DNA of 64,000 nt, taken from positions 152,691 through 216,690 of the forward strand of contig NW_006499799.1 in NCBI RefSeq assembly GCF_000471905.2, given 5' to 3'. Below are positions 1-10,240 of the stretch, piece by piece. This DNA comes from Amborella trichopoda. Lineage: Eukaryota > Streptophyta > Magnoliopsida > Amborellales > Amborellaceae. The translations under genes were made by a program, and so were the position numbers. Within the stretch, counting starts at the first letter, position 1; the number at the start of each line of letters is the position of its first letter. A model generated the notes under the pieces. It was not told where the DNA came from. It saw nothing but the letters and a program-made list of their open reading frames with translations, and ran no database searches.

Positions 1-345
1 TTCACCGACTGTTAGGAAAGAGAGGAGAGAGAAATTAAACCGACGTTGGGGATCATCGATTATTAGGGAAGAGAGGAGAGACAAAATCCAATCGATGTTG
101 GGGTTCACCGACTGTTAGGGAAGAGAGGAGAGAGAAAACCCCACTCGGCCTTGAGGATGAGAGAAGAAGAAGAGAGAGAAAACCCCACCCGACATTGGGG
201 ATCAAAGAAGAAGAAGAGAGGGAAAACCCCACCCGACGTTGGGAATGAAAGAAGAAGAAGAGGGAAAACCCCACTCGACGTTTGGGATGAAAGAAGTTGG
301 AGAGAGGGAAAACCCCACCCAGCGCTGGGGATGAAAGAGAGGAGA
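1..345 (-). repeat. Minisatellite in the LTR, about seven 42-54 bp units
   Basis: The core ACCCGACGTTGGGGAT followed by GAAGAAGAAGAGAGG recurs near 39, 93, 143, 189, 232, 274 and 318. The spacing shrinks from about 50 to 43 bp. The same unit, in the same orientation relative to the LTR, recurs at 40,128-40,280, so the two LTRs share this array type. Short ORFs on both strands here come from the repeat. Confidence 0.85.
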
Positions 346-563
346 ACCAATCGGTGCTAGACTTGCACTAGTTGCAATGAGGAGGAGAGAGCGATGAGAA
401 AAGGGGAGGAGTGAGAAAGAGGGGAGGAGAGAGAAAGAGGGAAGGAGAGAGAAAGAGTGGAGGAGAGAGAAAGTTACCTGCTCAAAGGGTATCGGCCCAT
501 TTCTTCTCTCTCCACTCTCTCTCTCTCTCTAAGACGTACTCAGGCTCAAGCAAGAATGTAAAT

Positions 564-629
564 TTTATTGAATCCTCAAAGAATGAATCGAGAGTCCCTT
601 TTTATAATGAGGCAGTGCCTGTTTATATA
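564..629 (-). promoter_or_regulatory. LTR TATA box and polyadenylation signal
   Basis: On the minus strand TATATAAA (complement of 622-629) is followed about 55 bp later by AATAAA (complement of 564-569). The same pair in the same order occurs in the LTRs at 5.2 kb and 39.7 kb, which supports a U3/R assignment. Confidence 0.55.
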
Positions 630-1922
630 AAATTGGGCCTAAACATGGGTGGACGCCCAAAAGTAACACTAATTGAAGGTAATTACGATTTAATTGAATT
701 TAAAAAAATTCTAAAAATGGGTGTAAAAGACTGTTTTACCCAGACCTAACAATGTATCAAATTCCAGAATAATCCCTGCTGCTGCCCGAGATCTTGCGTG
801 ATCTTCCATGGCTAACCTGAGGGTGTTCTGATGCCCGTTTGATCGATATATTATTATTTTCTTATAGAGGTCGACATGACGATCGTTTTGATACTAACGT
901 CGAGCCATGAATCATGTTTTTGAGCCATGATCACGAGACTTGAATCTTGGATGAATCTTGAAAACTTCATACCGATTGTGTACTCGTTCCTTGATGTTTC
1001 TTCATGATTTCTTTATTGAATCACACTGATCATGCCGTCACGATCACGTTGCAAGCACGCAACTTGATTTCGTGCCCGGATGAAGATTTCATCGTCTTGA
1101 GTTTTTGGCCGGCATCTTGAAATCTAGTGGTTGGAATTTACAGCAGCTTTGGAACCTTCATGTGTGAAATCCAACCATTCATCGTACGTAAGGTTCGAGC
1201 CAGAGATAGCCTCAGACCTCACGCACATAATACAATTGGTTTCGTGCCGATCGGCTATGCGAGCATCTTGATCTGGCTGCTCGAACAAGGCGTACTACTA
1301 CTGAATTTTCTGCAACTTCTTTCACGGATCAATGACTTTCATTTCATTTTTATCTTTGCTCAACCGTTGTCACGAGGCGTCCACATATTGAATTGCTCGT
1401 CTTGATGAGACGAACACGCTCACCACATTTGGGAGCATTCTGACTTGGAACGAGTGACGCAGAAAATGACTGCTCGTGACTGTAAAAATAGTTTTCTTTA
1501 ATGGTGTTTTGATGGAGTGAGGCCACATGAGAATAGTGTGCGGCTTACCCCTTTTCGATATTTTGCCCATAACTTTATCTTGGAGTGCCTAATTAAACCG
1601 AAACTTGACCCATAGGGGTTTTCTACCGTGTCCGATCTAGTGGCATGGTCCCACAGCTGTTTGATGCACCAAAAGTATGGCTCTAGTTATGGGGTCCATT
1701 TCAAGGCGCTTGAGACTGATTCGTTGAAATTGTTTCTTTGTGTTCACTGCTTTAGACATGTCTGATCGCGATGAAACTTGACAGGTGGTCTTTTGAAGTG
1801 CTAACGAAGATCTTGTCCAAATCTAAGGCCACTTTGAGACTGTAGGGAGTTTCCTCTGTTTTGTAGAATTTATTGACTTGCTTCCTACCGGGGACCAAGA
1901 TGCTAAAAAATACGTTCAAACA

Positions 1923-2290
1923 CTCTCGACAGAAGCCCGAAGAAGTGCGCTAGACCCTCTACAAACCTTCTTTGAGGCGATGCTCCAACAGGGTCTCATC
2001 ACTGTCAAACCGGCAGACATGCTTCTTGCCCATGGTGCAGAAAATCTCTGGTGCCCATATCACTAGGTATAGGGCCATGAGCTGAGGGAATACTCTAGGT
2101 TCGAACTTGTAGTCACGGAGAAGGTACATAAAGGCCACATTGTTTACACCATTCTCGTAGAACGCTTCCAAGCCATCACTCCCATAAAAAAACACTACAT
2201 AACCCTTATGAGCGTGCACTAGACCCTTCAAAGCCCTCGAGGTCAGCCCCTGGAAAATGTGTCGGGTCTTCGATCTCTTCCGTAGCTACA
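1923..2290 (+). pseudogene. Tat-type gag nucleocapsid fragment
   Basis: The + strand encodes a degraded segment (AMLQQGLIT, then WCPYH, a stop, and GHELRE) that aligns with 48,510-48,870 of the element at 45-53 kb. There the segment reads CPYH-x4-GHELKEC, a C-x3-H-x4-H-x4-C zinc knuckle as in Tat-lineage gag. In this copy the last Cys is replaced (REYS) and a stop follows WCPYH. An opposite-strand ORF at 1,959-2,231 also has a counterpart at 48.5-48.8 kb but shows no domain, so I take it as a shadow. The fragment abuts the inverted LTR at 1,922 and the antisense ORF at about 2,290. Confidence 0.55.
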
Positions 2291-4288
2291 TCACCTGAAG
2301 CAACAACTCCTTACTGCTTGGGTAACCCTTCTTCCATCTCTGGAACCCCAGCCTCCTCTATGACCACGAGCCCTTCTTCTCGAACAGAACTTGGGGCTTC
2401 CCTTTTCATGACCACAACCTCTACTGGGGTAGGCAAAGCAACCTCCTGGTCCTCAAAAGCTTTCTCCACCTCGACTGCTTCATCAAGGCATGCCTCATCA
2501 GCCCCGTTGATCTCCTTTGGGACTGGACCCTCTCCCTCAGCCACTAGAACGTCTGAGGAACCATAAGAAGACTTAGGAGAAAGAGAAGATGAATCCTTTA
2601 GAGCTGAGGGCTAATCATAGACCACCAGAGACACATAGAACTCTGAGGAAGTAGCCGACGAAGAACCATCTTCTGGCTCTCGAACCACCCGATGCTTGAG
2701 CCCCTCACGCTTCGGACCCCGTGCTAAAAGATGAGCTGGTGCATGAGAAACAACCAGGGCAACCTGCTTCCTCTCCTTCCCCTTCGCTTGAGGAGGCCGA
2801 CAGTCTCAGAAGCACCCCCTCGAGAAGAGTCGGTGGCAAGGTTGCTATGAGGGCCGCTCCCTATCAACTTGTTCAAATCCTGGACCGGGCGCCCTTCATA
2901 CCCCAGAACCTTGCGTCCCTCCTTCCATTTGAAAATTGCAGAGAGGTTGTCAAAATACTCTCTGTCTTCTTCTCCATATCGATAAACCGTGGCTGAGACT
3001 TGTCCACGATAATTTGGCAAGGCCGCCCAACATCATGCCAGTTCTAGGGGAAGCCTAGGGTGAATATATCTCCCAAAGGAGGAGTCCTCGCCACTTTCTC
3101 TACCGCGTGTCTTAGCTCCTGTAGGAGATCTCCCCTTTCTAGGGGTGGCTGGCTTCCCAATACCCCTTACTAGTGATCTTCCACCAGCGTTCGTGGGCCT
3201 CTATCGCTCACACTATTCTACCAAAATAAGGCAGCACGTACTTGTTAATCTCAGTAAACTCCAAGCACGTAGCCCAAGCTGTGCGAATGTGCCTCGAGAG
3301 CCAGGTCTCATAATGGGTCCCAAGCTGGTCTTTCTTCCTACGGCTGGCTATGCTATGCCTCTTCTCAAAGAACACCAAGAATGGACACCCTTGGTCCAGC
3401 CCGTGCTGTCAGGCAAATCGATGAGGGAAATACTCCTCAAGCTTGACACTATGGATTGTATAGCCCTTGATGCTCAACAAAAACATGAGCTCCTATGAGT
3501 GGTAGGAACACCATCCAGGCTCTTGCTTAGCTCATCGGCAAAAGCGTGATCCGTAAGGTTTCCAACCGAGAAGGCTGGTCTACTCATATGAACATGGTCA
3601 TTGAAGAACAAGTTACTTGCATGATCAGGAGTGTGAAAGATTGCTTTTTGCCCAGCAATCCTCAGGAGAAACGGGCACATTGTTTTATCCAACACCCTCT
3701 TTTCGAGGTAGGTGTTGGGGAAATAAGCCCCGAGCCAGCCGTACACATAGTAGATGGGGAAGGGCGTCTCGAAGTCCCCTGGGAAGGCTTCATCGTCCAC
3801 TATGCCAATGCCTCCTTCATTGCCTTGATAGAGTTTTCCCCTAGACACGGCCCCCAAGCCATAGTAGATGTTGCACAAGACCAGCTATGCGAGCACGTAC
3901 TCTCGCCCCCTCTCCATGTCACACGCTACATTGAAAGTGCCTGAACGAATAATGTCTGCTCCATCGAGGAGAGCGAACTTGCATAAGAAGAGTACTAGGA
4001 ACACCGCCAGGAAGATGTGGTCGTTCCTGCTATGTAGCTCAAATACCGGAGGGGTTCCCTTCAAGGATGCCTCCCCCTTTCTTCTCAGGCTTAGACAATC
4101 CTCATCATTACAGTCTCCATAAGATAATGCCACCCATTGGGTGAAGGAGACATGTCCCTTCTTGGACTCAAAGCAGAGCAACTGGTAAACACCAAATAAC
4201 TCTTGCAGTCCAGCTAGCGGGTCTTCTTTCCAGACCTGTTCACCTCAAAAAATGACAGAGTTCGACGGCACGAACTCATCATACATAG
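2291..4288 (-). pseudogene. Antisense ORF of a Tat element, plant mobile domain half
   Basis: The minus strand has three long frames that read as one decayed protein. From about 4,285 to 3,474 lie the ORF pieces starting MLCFESKKGHVSF (4,181) and MCNIYYGLGAVSRGKLYQG (3,878). The latter contains FPIYYVYGWLGAYFPNTY and a downstream FLLRIAG segment, the pattern of the plant mobile domain (aminotransferase-like, PMD) family. A charged, Ser/Pro-rich linker follows (3,020-2,724 and 2,544-2,311). The linker matches 52.3-53.4 kb, where the same ORF continues into a coiled coil that is missing here. A stop lies soon after the first Met region (about 4,250) and frames shift near 3,880 and 3,470. Extra ORFs, some antisense, are known from Tat-lineage retroelements. 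The function of this protein is unknown. The N-terminus is interrupted by the LTR at 4,289. Confidence 0.6.
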
Positions 4289-5158
4289 TGTTTGAAGACA
4301 TATTTCAGCACCTTGGTCCCTGATGTAGAATAAAGAGGAAGCCAGTCAATAAATAAAGCCTTAAAATACAGTGAAATTCCCATCAGTCTCAAAATTACCC
4401 CATAATGGATCAGAATCTTCTAAAGCACTCCAAAAGTCCACCTGCCAAGTTTTGTCTCAATCTAACATGTTTAAGGCAGTGCAGACTAAGAAATAATTTT
4501 GGAAAAATCAGCCTCTAGCACCTTGAAACGGTCCTCGTAACTAGAACTATATTTTCGGTGCATTAAACAGCTGTGGAGACCACCTCCATTGGATTCAAAA
4601 TAGTCAAAAACCCCTAAGGGTCAAGTTTTGACTTAATCGAGCATTCCAGGACAAATTTATGGATAAAAGCCAAAAAAGGGGTAGACCGCACGCTATTCCC
4701 ATGTGGCCTCCCTGCACTAATCTCCATTAGAGGAGGCTGATTTGCACAGTCCCGAGAAGCAATTTTAATGGCCTGAATCTCAATTGTTCTGAGTCAGGTC
4801 CCTCTCAAATTTGGTGACCGTGTTCATCTCATCAAGACGAGAATTTTGATATGTGGAACGACCCATGACGATACCCAAGCAAGGAGAAAAACTAAAGATA
4901 AGTTGATGATTCGTGAAGATAGTTACAGAAAATTCAATAGCAGCGCGCCTTGCTTGAGCGGCCAAATCACGACGCTCACGTACCCGATCGACGTGAAACC
5001 AATTGCAATATGTGTGTCAGGTTTGAGGCTATCTCTAGTCTTAACCTCGCATACGATGTACAATTGGACCCAATTTTAGATTTTCTTTTAATTCAATTAA
5101 ATTTTAATTATCATCAATTTAGGTAGGTTTTGGGCATACACTCATGTTTGGGCCCAAT

Positions 5159-5222
5159 TCTACATAAACATGCAAAGCCTAATTGTAAAGTCCCTTGTTC
5201 ATTCTTCACATTGATCAATAAA
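5159..5222 (+). promoter_or_regulatory. LTR A: degraded TATA region and AATAAA
   Basis: TACATAAAC stands where the 39.7 kb LTR has TATATAAAC, and AATAAA lies at 5,217-5,222. One substitution has weakened the TATA box. Confidence 0.45.
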
Positions 5223-5262
5223 ATTTCAATCTGTGCTTTGAGTTCGTAGGTGCGTCTTGGAG

Positions 5263-5640
5263 AGAGAGAGAGGAGAGAGAAGAAAATGGTCGGTACCCCT
5301 TGATAAGATAATTTTCTCTCTCATCTTTATTTCTCTCTCTTCTCATCTCTATCTCTTTCTTTCTCTCGCCTCTTTTCTCTCTCATCTTTCTTTCTCTTTC
5401 TCTCCTCATCTCTATCTCTTTCTTTCTCTCTCCTCATTTCTCTCTCATATTTCTTTCTCTTTCTCATTCCTCATCTCTATCTCTATCTTTCTCTCTCCAC
5501 TCGTCCATCTTTCTTTTCTCTTTCCTCTCTAATCTCCTTTATCCACTTTCCTTCTTTTTCTTTACCTTTCCTTTCTCTCTCTTCTTTTTCCTACGATCTC
5601 TTTGTTCTCTCTCCTTCTTTGTTCATGCATGGCAAAGTTT
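5263..5640 (+). repeat. CT-rich low-complexity block of LTR A
   Basis: A short GAGA run (5,263-5,282) is followed by about 330 bp of TCTCTTTCT/TCTCATCTC repeats with almost no purines on +. The same GAGA-then-CTCT order occurs at 39,826-40,125, and reversed at about 375-535. ORFs here encode only Ser/Leu/Phe runs. Confidence 0.8.
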
Positions 5641-5749
5641 ATCGCCTAGCATGATGTCTTCTCGCTTCAAAGACACGAACAGCGAGCCAAGCCTTAACCC
5701 GAGTGGCAGGCCAGGCCTCTGTCAAAGTCTCCTTATCTTCCCTTTTATC

Positions 5750-6215
5750 ATGGATGACAAAAGCACACCACCACCCATGTTTTCTCTCTCTTCTTAATCA
5801 TCTGTCATGAATGGCGGAAGCACACTGCCGCCCATATTTTCTTTCTCCTATTCTCTGTCATGGACGACGGAAGCACATCATTGCCTATGTCTTCTCTCTC
5901 TTCTTCCTTTATCTGACATGGATGGTGGAAGCACGCTCATGTCTTCTCTCTCTTCTTCTTCATCTGACACAGACGGGGGAAGCACATCGCCACTCATATC
6001 TTCCCTCTCTTCTTCTTCATCTGACATGGATAGCAAAGCACATCGCCCCCTATGTCTTCTCTCTCTTCTTCTTCCTCTGACACAGACAGTGGGGCACATC
6101 ACCACTCATTTCTTCTCTCTCTTCTTCTTCTTACACAGATGGTGGAAGCATATTGACATCCATATTTTCTCTCTCTTCTTACCCTTCTGACATGGACGGG
6201 GGAAGCTCATTTGTC
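5750..6215 (+). repeat. Minisatellite in LTR A, about nine 49-62 bp units
   Basis: The unit core GACATGGATGGTGGAAGCAC plus a TCTTCTCTCTCTTCTTCTTC tract recurs near 5,806, 5,868, 5,917, 5,966, 6,023, 6,079, 6,134 and 6,188, with a weaker copy near 5,755. The sequence is unrelated to the array in the LTRs at 1-345 and 40.1 kb but lies at the same place, after the CT-rich block. ORFs in several frames are repeat artefacts. Confidence 0.85.
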
Positions 6216-7092
6216 ATCCATATTCTTTTCGATGTTCTCTATCGCCGTCTAGGTTCTCCTTTCTTCCTTCTCTCTCTTTTTCTCCTTCTTCCATCTTTCC
6301 CTTTCCTCTTTCTTCTCCCTCTGTTCCTCTTCACTTTCATTGCTCATCTCGTCTTCTTCTCCCATGCATGACATCAGTAGTACTGTGCATGTCTCTCTCT
6401 ATTCTTTCTCTCTCTTGTTTGAACAAGAGAGGCTGAGACAAAATATTACCATAGTCTTGTCATCTAGCAGTAGTGTCGCTAAGCCGGTCTTAGTCACCTT
6501 GCCCGCCATACTTCCACGATTGACTAGCCATTGTGTCAGGATGGCTGATGATCGCTATGATGTCTAATAGTATTTTTGTTGTGCTGATCTAGTTACCGTG
6601 CCCATTTTGCTACTACATCAAATCAATCATTTGCTAATCTAGCTATTGTGTTAGTCTCGCCACATATTCAAAACTCCTTTGACCTACCTTTATCCTCTTC
6701 TTTCATCTATTTTCTTACCCTTTCTTCTCTTGAATGTGCACACCTATGTATATTCACTCAAACATAAGGTGGGGTCTCTTTTGGTCCACTTGTCTTGTAA
6801 AATTAACCATGTGTGTGTGACTGCAGAAACAAGAGAATACATGTCAAAGGAGGCAATTCCGAACCAATTCTACATTTGGGGGGTTTTCTTCGTGATCTAA
6901 GAGGGCACCCAAATGAGCCAACCTGAGTAAGTCCTGAAATCACCTTAAATTCCTCTCTCATCAGTTGGTACACCTGCCCTTGCTCTTGAGCGAGGTCCCC
7001 GAGAGAGCGTTCTCAAAGTCTTGGGTTCCCTCGAAACCCAAGGTGCCCGATCATCCAAATACGGAGGGCAAGATCGAGGCACCTAACCAGCT

Positions 7093-7111
7093 TGACGACT
7101 TCACTGGGACT
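7093..7111 (+). promoter_or_regulatory. Primer-binding site of Tat element A
   Basis: TGACGACTTCACTGGGACT lies three bases after the LTR end. It resembles the TGGCGACTCTGCTGGGGAC type (tRNA-Arg primer) of plant Tat elements. Near-identical sites follow the other two LTRs, at 45,328 (+) and 37,946 (-), which fixes the LTR 3' ends. Confidence 0.7.
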
Positions 7112-7163
7112 TACTACCCCTTCGTTCGATCTTTCTTGTTTGGCTGGTTTCTCCTTTGTTTTT

Positions 7164-7830
7164 CTATTTCACACACCACAAGGCTTCTGGGTTCTCTAAC
7201 TCATTTATCCAGATCGGGCATTTTCTCATCCCCACATTCGTGAGCGTCCCTCGGGAACAAGTTCCTTGAGCTTCATTCCCAACATTCCTTTTGAGCAAAG
7301 ACCCAGTGTCTAGCTCCCAGGTTTTAACCTGGATAGGCGTGAGGAGGGACTTAAAGGTCCCTAACTCCCCATCTCCTAGCTCTGGTGGAACCTCCACAAA
7401 GGCACTCTACATCTGTAACACATCTGCTGCCACTCACAACATGCATCCTGTCACCGGCAAGTCACTTATCAGTTGTATTGTCGAGGTACGTTGGAAGGCT
7501 GTTCATTCCCTTGCTGCAAAAGGCAAAGAACTTGCCATTGCCTCAGTGGGTCACCCTAAGGCTACCCCCCACATTCCTGCACCACAACGAGTCTCTACCC
7601 ATAGATGCTCAACAAATCGAGGCGGAGACCCTGAGGCCTCCACCTCTCGCACACAACATAAGGCTCGTGGGATATCCACCAGAGCTACAGCTCGGGGCAA
7701 CTTTTATGTTACCTCGAGTCAACGTCCAGGATCAGGCCTCCCAAAGCTAGGTTTTGGACATGTTGCACATTTGCATCCCACCACTCGGGGCAACACCATC
7801 GCTGCATCAACCTTAGTACGTGGAAGATGA
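7164..7830 (+). pseudogene. Conserved ORF upstream of gag, copy A
   Basis: One frame reads HFLIPTFVSVPREQVP, a TGA stop at 7,267-7,269, then FLLSKDPVSSSQVLTWIG, RRDLKVPNSPSPSS and NMHPVTGK, and stays open to 7,830. It aligns in frame with the ORFs at 45,413-45,748 (+) and 37,549-37,857 (-), which lie at the same distance from their primer sites. The stop could be CGA changed to TGA, since the - strand copy has Arg there. The peptide is Ser/Pro/Arg-rich after residue 70, with no domain I recognise. Ogre elements carry an ORF1 before gag, and this may be its counterpart. The start codon is not clear in this copy. Confidence 0.5.
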
Positions 7831-8718
7831 CCCCTGCGTCCTCCTACTCAGCACACACTAGCGTACCCTGTAAGGGGAAGGCTTCCATCTGTTCTCTTAC
7901 AAACACCTGCTCGCGGTCCTTGGTCTCCTAAGGCTAGACCACCTATTCGAGCTCGGGCTGACCCCCAAGTCACCTGACATCATTCTTCAAGGGACACACA
8001 TGTGTTGCCGTCACAGACAACCCCTCTCCCCCGACTCAGGCATCCTTATGAGTCAACCCTGCTTTTGCTTAGTCCTCCTTCTTTGGGCAAGAACCTCTAA
8101 CCTTGATACTCGAAGACCTACCCCAAGAGTACCATTTTGAATCAGCCCCATCATATCGATCATGTTGCTGGAGCCCATAATTGAGCTTGAGGCAAAGACC
8201 TCACGAGAGACCAAGTCCATCATCCCTGGCCCAGGATGACCCCGATTCCAGGCCCTCATCCTTTACAGCACCTGATGGAGACAACTATCTCTTATGTAAG
8301 AAGTGTTGACCAACCGCAGTCCCAATCGTAGTTCTGGCATGAGGTTCATCAAAATCTCCAAGCCAAACAAGGTAGGGGTCAACAAATTCTGACTAGGGAA
8401 GCAACCAAGATGGTCTAGGCAACTGGCTCTAATAACCCTCTTTGTCTGAACCCCTTCTACCCTCTTAAGATGACAAAGCCTGAAGAAGGAGGCCACGAAC
8501 CCTGCACTGTGGTTAGTGTCATAGAAGATGACCCAGTCACTTGGCTTCCACGATCCCAAGGCCATCAAGAACTGGTCCTCACATGATCGACATACAAGAC
8601 TCGAGTCAAGTCGGGGCATGCTGACCCCCTACTGACCGATCTGCCCCGTGCGACTCGTCAAGTTTGCAAGCCCTCAACTGTAGCTAACGATGAACTCCCT
8701 GGGGAAACAATCAGTGTA
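7831..8718 (+). other. Degenerate stretch between upstream ORF and gag, element A
   Basis: This spans the equivalent of 45.8-46.9 kb in element B. Fragments align (for example LPRATRQV just before gag against LPRTTRQL at about 46,835), which suggests that the upstream ORF once ran into gag. Frames are broken here. The opposite-strand ORF at 8,263-8,619 has no counterpart and is treated as chance. Confidence 0.4.
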
Positions 8719-9560
8719 ATGGTTGTAAATGAGCCTGACGAATCTCAGGAAGAGCACATGAGTAAGTTCAAAGATATGATGCGCATAATGATGGAGAAGA
8801 TTGATTGCATGGATGCCACACAACAATCGACTGATCACGAGGTCAATTTTCATCATTCAGATGATTCACCTCCAAGACAGCCCCTTCCGTCTACCTCACA
8901 GGACAATTCTTTCCCTCAAGCCATCTCACAGGAAGATATTGATGCTATGGTCACCCATAGCTTAAAGAATTGGTAGATCCTGGGTATACAGGGAGCAACG
9001 CTTTACCAAAAGCTGTATCCCTCTTATATTGATCCGATTCCATTTCCCTCAGACTACAAGAAAGGGAAGTTTCCCCTGTTAAGGTGAACCACATCCCCCA
9101 ACCAGCATATCACCCATTTTCAAGCAGCGTGTCAAGCGACAGTGGCTGATGGGAGACTCCTTCTCCGTCAGTTTGTTGAAACCCTTGACGGTCCGGCTTT
9201 CTAGTGTTATGCTCGGCTTCCTCCAAACTTAGTACATACGTGGAAGGACATGGAGAAACTGCTCCACCAGTGCTTCTATGAGGTATAGAGAGAAGTTCAA
9301 ACCATCGAGCTCCTCACCTTAACCCAATATCCCGATGAGCTCGTGGATTAATTCATATCAAGATGAAGAGATTTGTCTCTCGCCATCCCAATCTCATGCA
9401 TGAGAAGGAAGCGGTTCAAACCTGTGTTCGGAACATGCGACCTGACATTGCCCTACATGTTGACGCCTCCAATCCAACCTCCATGTCAGAGCTGAACTCT
9501 AAATCAGTTCGCACAGAAAGCCTGTCACGTCACCACGGTGGGTCACGACAACAGTTTGCA
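8719..9560 (+). pseudogene. Tat-type gag, copy A, truncated
   Basis: It opens with MVVNEPDESQEEHMSKF and a predicted helical region (KDMMRIMMEKIDCM). A stop after SLKNW (8,974-8,976) is followed in a continuing gag frame by LYQKLYPSYIDPIPFP, LLLRQFVETLDGPAF, a CYARLPPN stretch, then WKDMEKLLHQCFYEV, the pattern of the retrotransposon gag family (W-x-L followed by the helix-rich FYE block). Several stops and a frameshift near 9,360 inactivate it. Similarity to copies at 46.9-47.7 kb and 36.4-37.0 kb (-) ends near 9,560, where other DNA begins, so no zinc knuckle, protease or pol follows. Confidence 0.7.
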
Positions 9561-10240
9561 AGTCAGGGAATAATTGGGGCAATGGTAGCACTAGGACTAA
9601 TGGGCTTTTTTTGCAAGGTCAAACTATTGGCAAGGGACAGCAAAAAGCTCTCTTCAACTTGTGCTTTTATGTTTACGTGAAGCAAAGCACTCTCAAACTT
9701 TTCGCAACAGCAAAAAAAAGGCCCTCATTTTAGAACCGAAGAAAATGGGACTATGCGATGCGTACGAGAACGAAGCAACCAAGTAATGGAAGAGCGCGCT
9801 AGCGCGAAAGCCGTTGCGATTTTCTTGCTGGGTAAAAAAGCACTCGTGTAGTATACTTCACTCGCTCGGTAGCGCATCCGTTACTAACTACACCAAGCAG
9901 GGAGAGCGCGCTAACGCAAAATTCGTTGCTTTAATGCCTCGTTACGTATACTGAACTCTCTCGGCTCTTTTGGGTAAAAAGGAAAACCAACGAATGCAAG
10001 CAAGAAAATGGATGCGCTAGCTAGCTAACGCGCTCTTGCTTCTTGGCTTTTGAGCCGAAGACAAGCAAGAAAACGGATGCGCTGCGGGCTAGCTTGCTTC
10101 TTGCAAGAAAACAGATGCGCTAGCGACACTAATGCGCCCTTGCTTCTTGCTTTTGAGCCAACGAAGAAAACGGCTTTCGAGCCTACGCTTGCTGGAGTCA
10201 AAGTACTAAAGCGAGGGAGAAGAGGTTTGGTTGCACGAAT
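9561..10240. other. Organelle-like DNA with repeated GCTAGC/CTTGCTTCTTG words
   Basis: From about 9,690 the sequence changes to words such as AGCGCGCTAGCGCGAAAG, CTAGCTAGCTAACGCGC and several CTTGCTTCTTGC/GCAAGAAAAC copies (10,005-10,150). I associate this style with intergenic and repeat DNA of plant mitochondrial genomes. Bases 9,561-9,690 belong to neither side with confidence. No gene is visible. The mitochondrial assignment is from composition and word usage only. Confidence 0.4.

Larger units (their letters stand above)
1..1922 (-). mobile_element. Tat-type LTR, inverted, cut by the window edge
   Basis: Read on the minus strand, this matches the LTRs at 4,289-7,089, 39,031 onward and 42,906 onward along most of its length. 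Homology with the 4,289 LTR stops at the same point on both sides, a TGTTTGAA start (complement ending at 1,922 here), which sets the 5' boundary. In LTR order it holds a U3 part (about 1,922-640), a TATA box, a polyadenylation signal, a purine/pyrimidine-rich block (370-535) and a tandem array (1-345). The 3' end lies outside the window. No ORF of its own is convincing. Confidence 0.8.
4289..7089 (+). mobile_element. 5' LTR of Tat-type element A
   Basis: It starts TGTTTGAAGAC, matching the boundary of the inverted copy at 1,922, and ends near CCA at 7,087-7,089, three bases before a primer-binding site. At about 2.8 kb it is long, as in Tat/Ogre elements. In order it has U3, a degraded TATA box, a polyadenylation signal, a CT-rich block, a tandem array (5,750-6,215), and U5 with the GTCCACTTGTCTTGTAAA and TGATCTAAGAGGGCACCC segments shared with the LTRs at 38 kb (inverted) and 45 kb. 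No polypurine tract precedes it, so it is better read as the 5' LTR of the gag copy downstream than as a 3' LTR of the antisense ORF upstream. Confidence 0.8.

Noticed and set aside
1959-2231. Minus-strand ORF with a counterpart at 48,530-48,757
   Set aside because: The shared sequence is explained by the + strand gag zinc-knuckle frame; the minus frame shows no domain.
4289-7089. Reading this LTR as the 3' LTR of the element with the antisense ORF at 2,291-4,288
   Set aside because: No polypurine tract precedes it, whereas a primer site, upstream ORF and gag follow in the right order for a 5' LTR.
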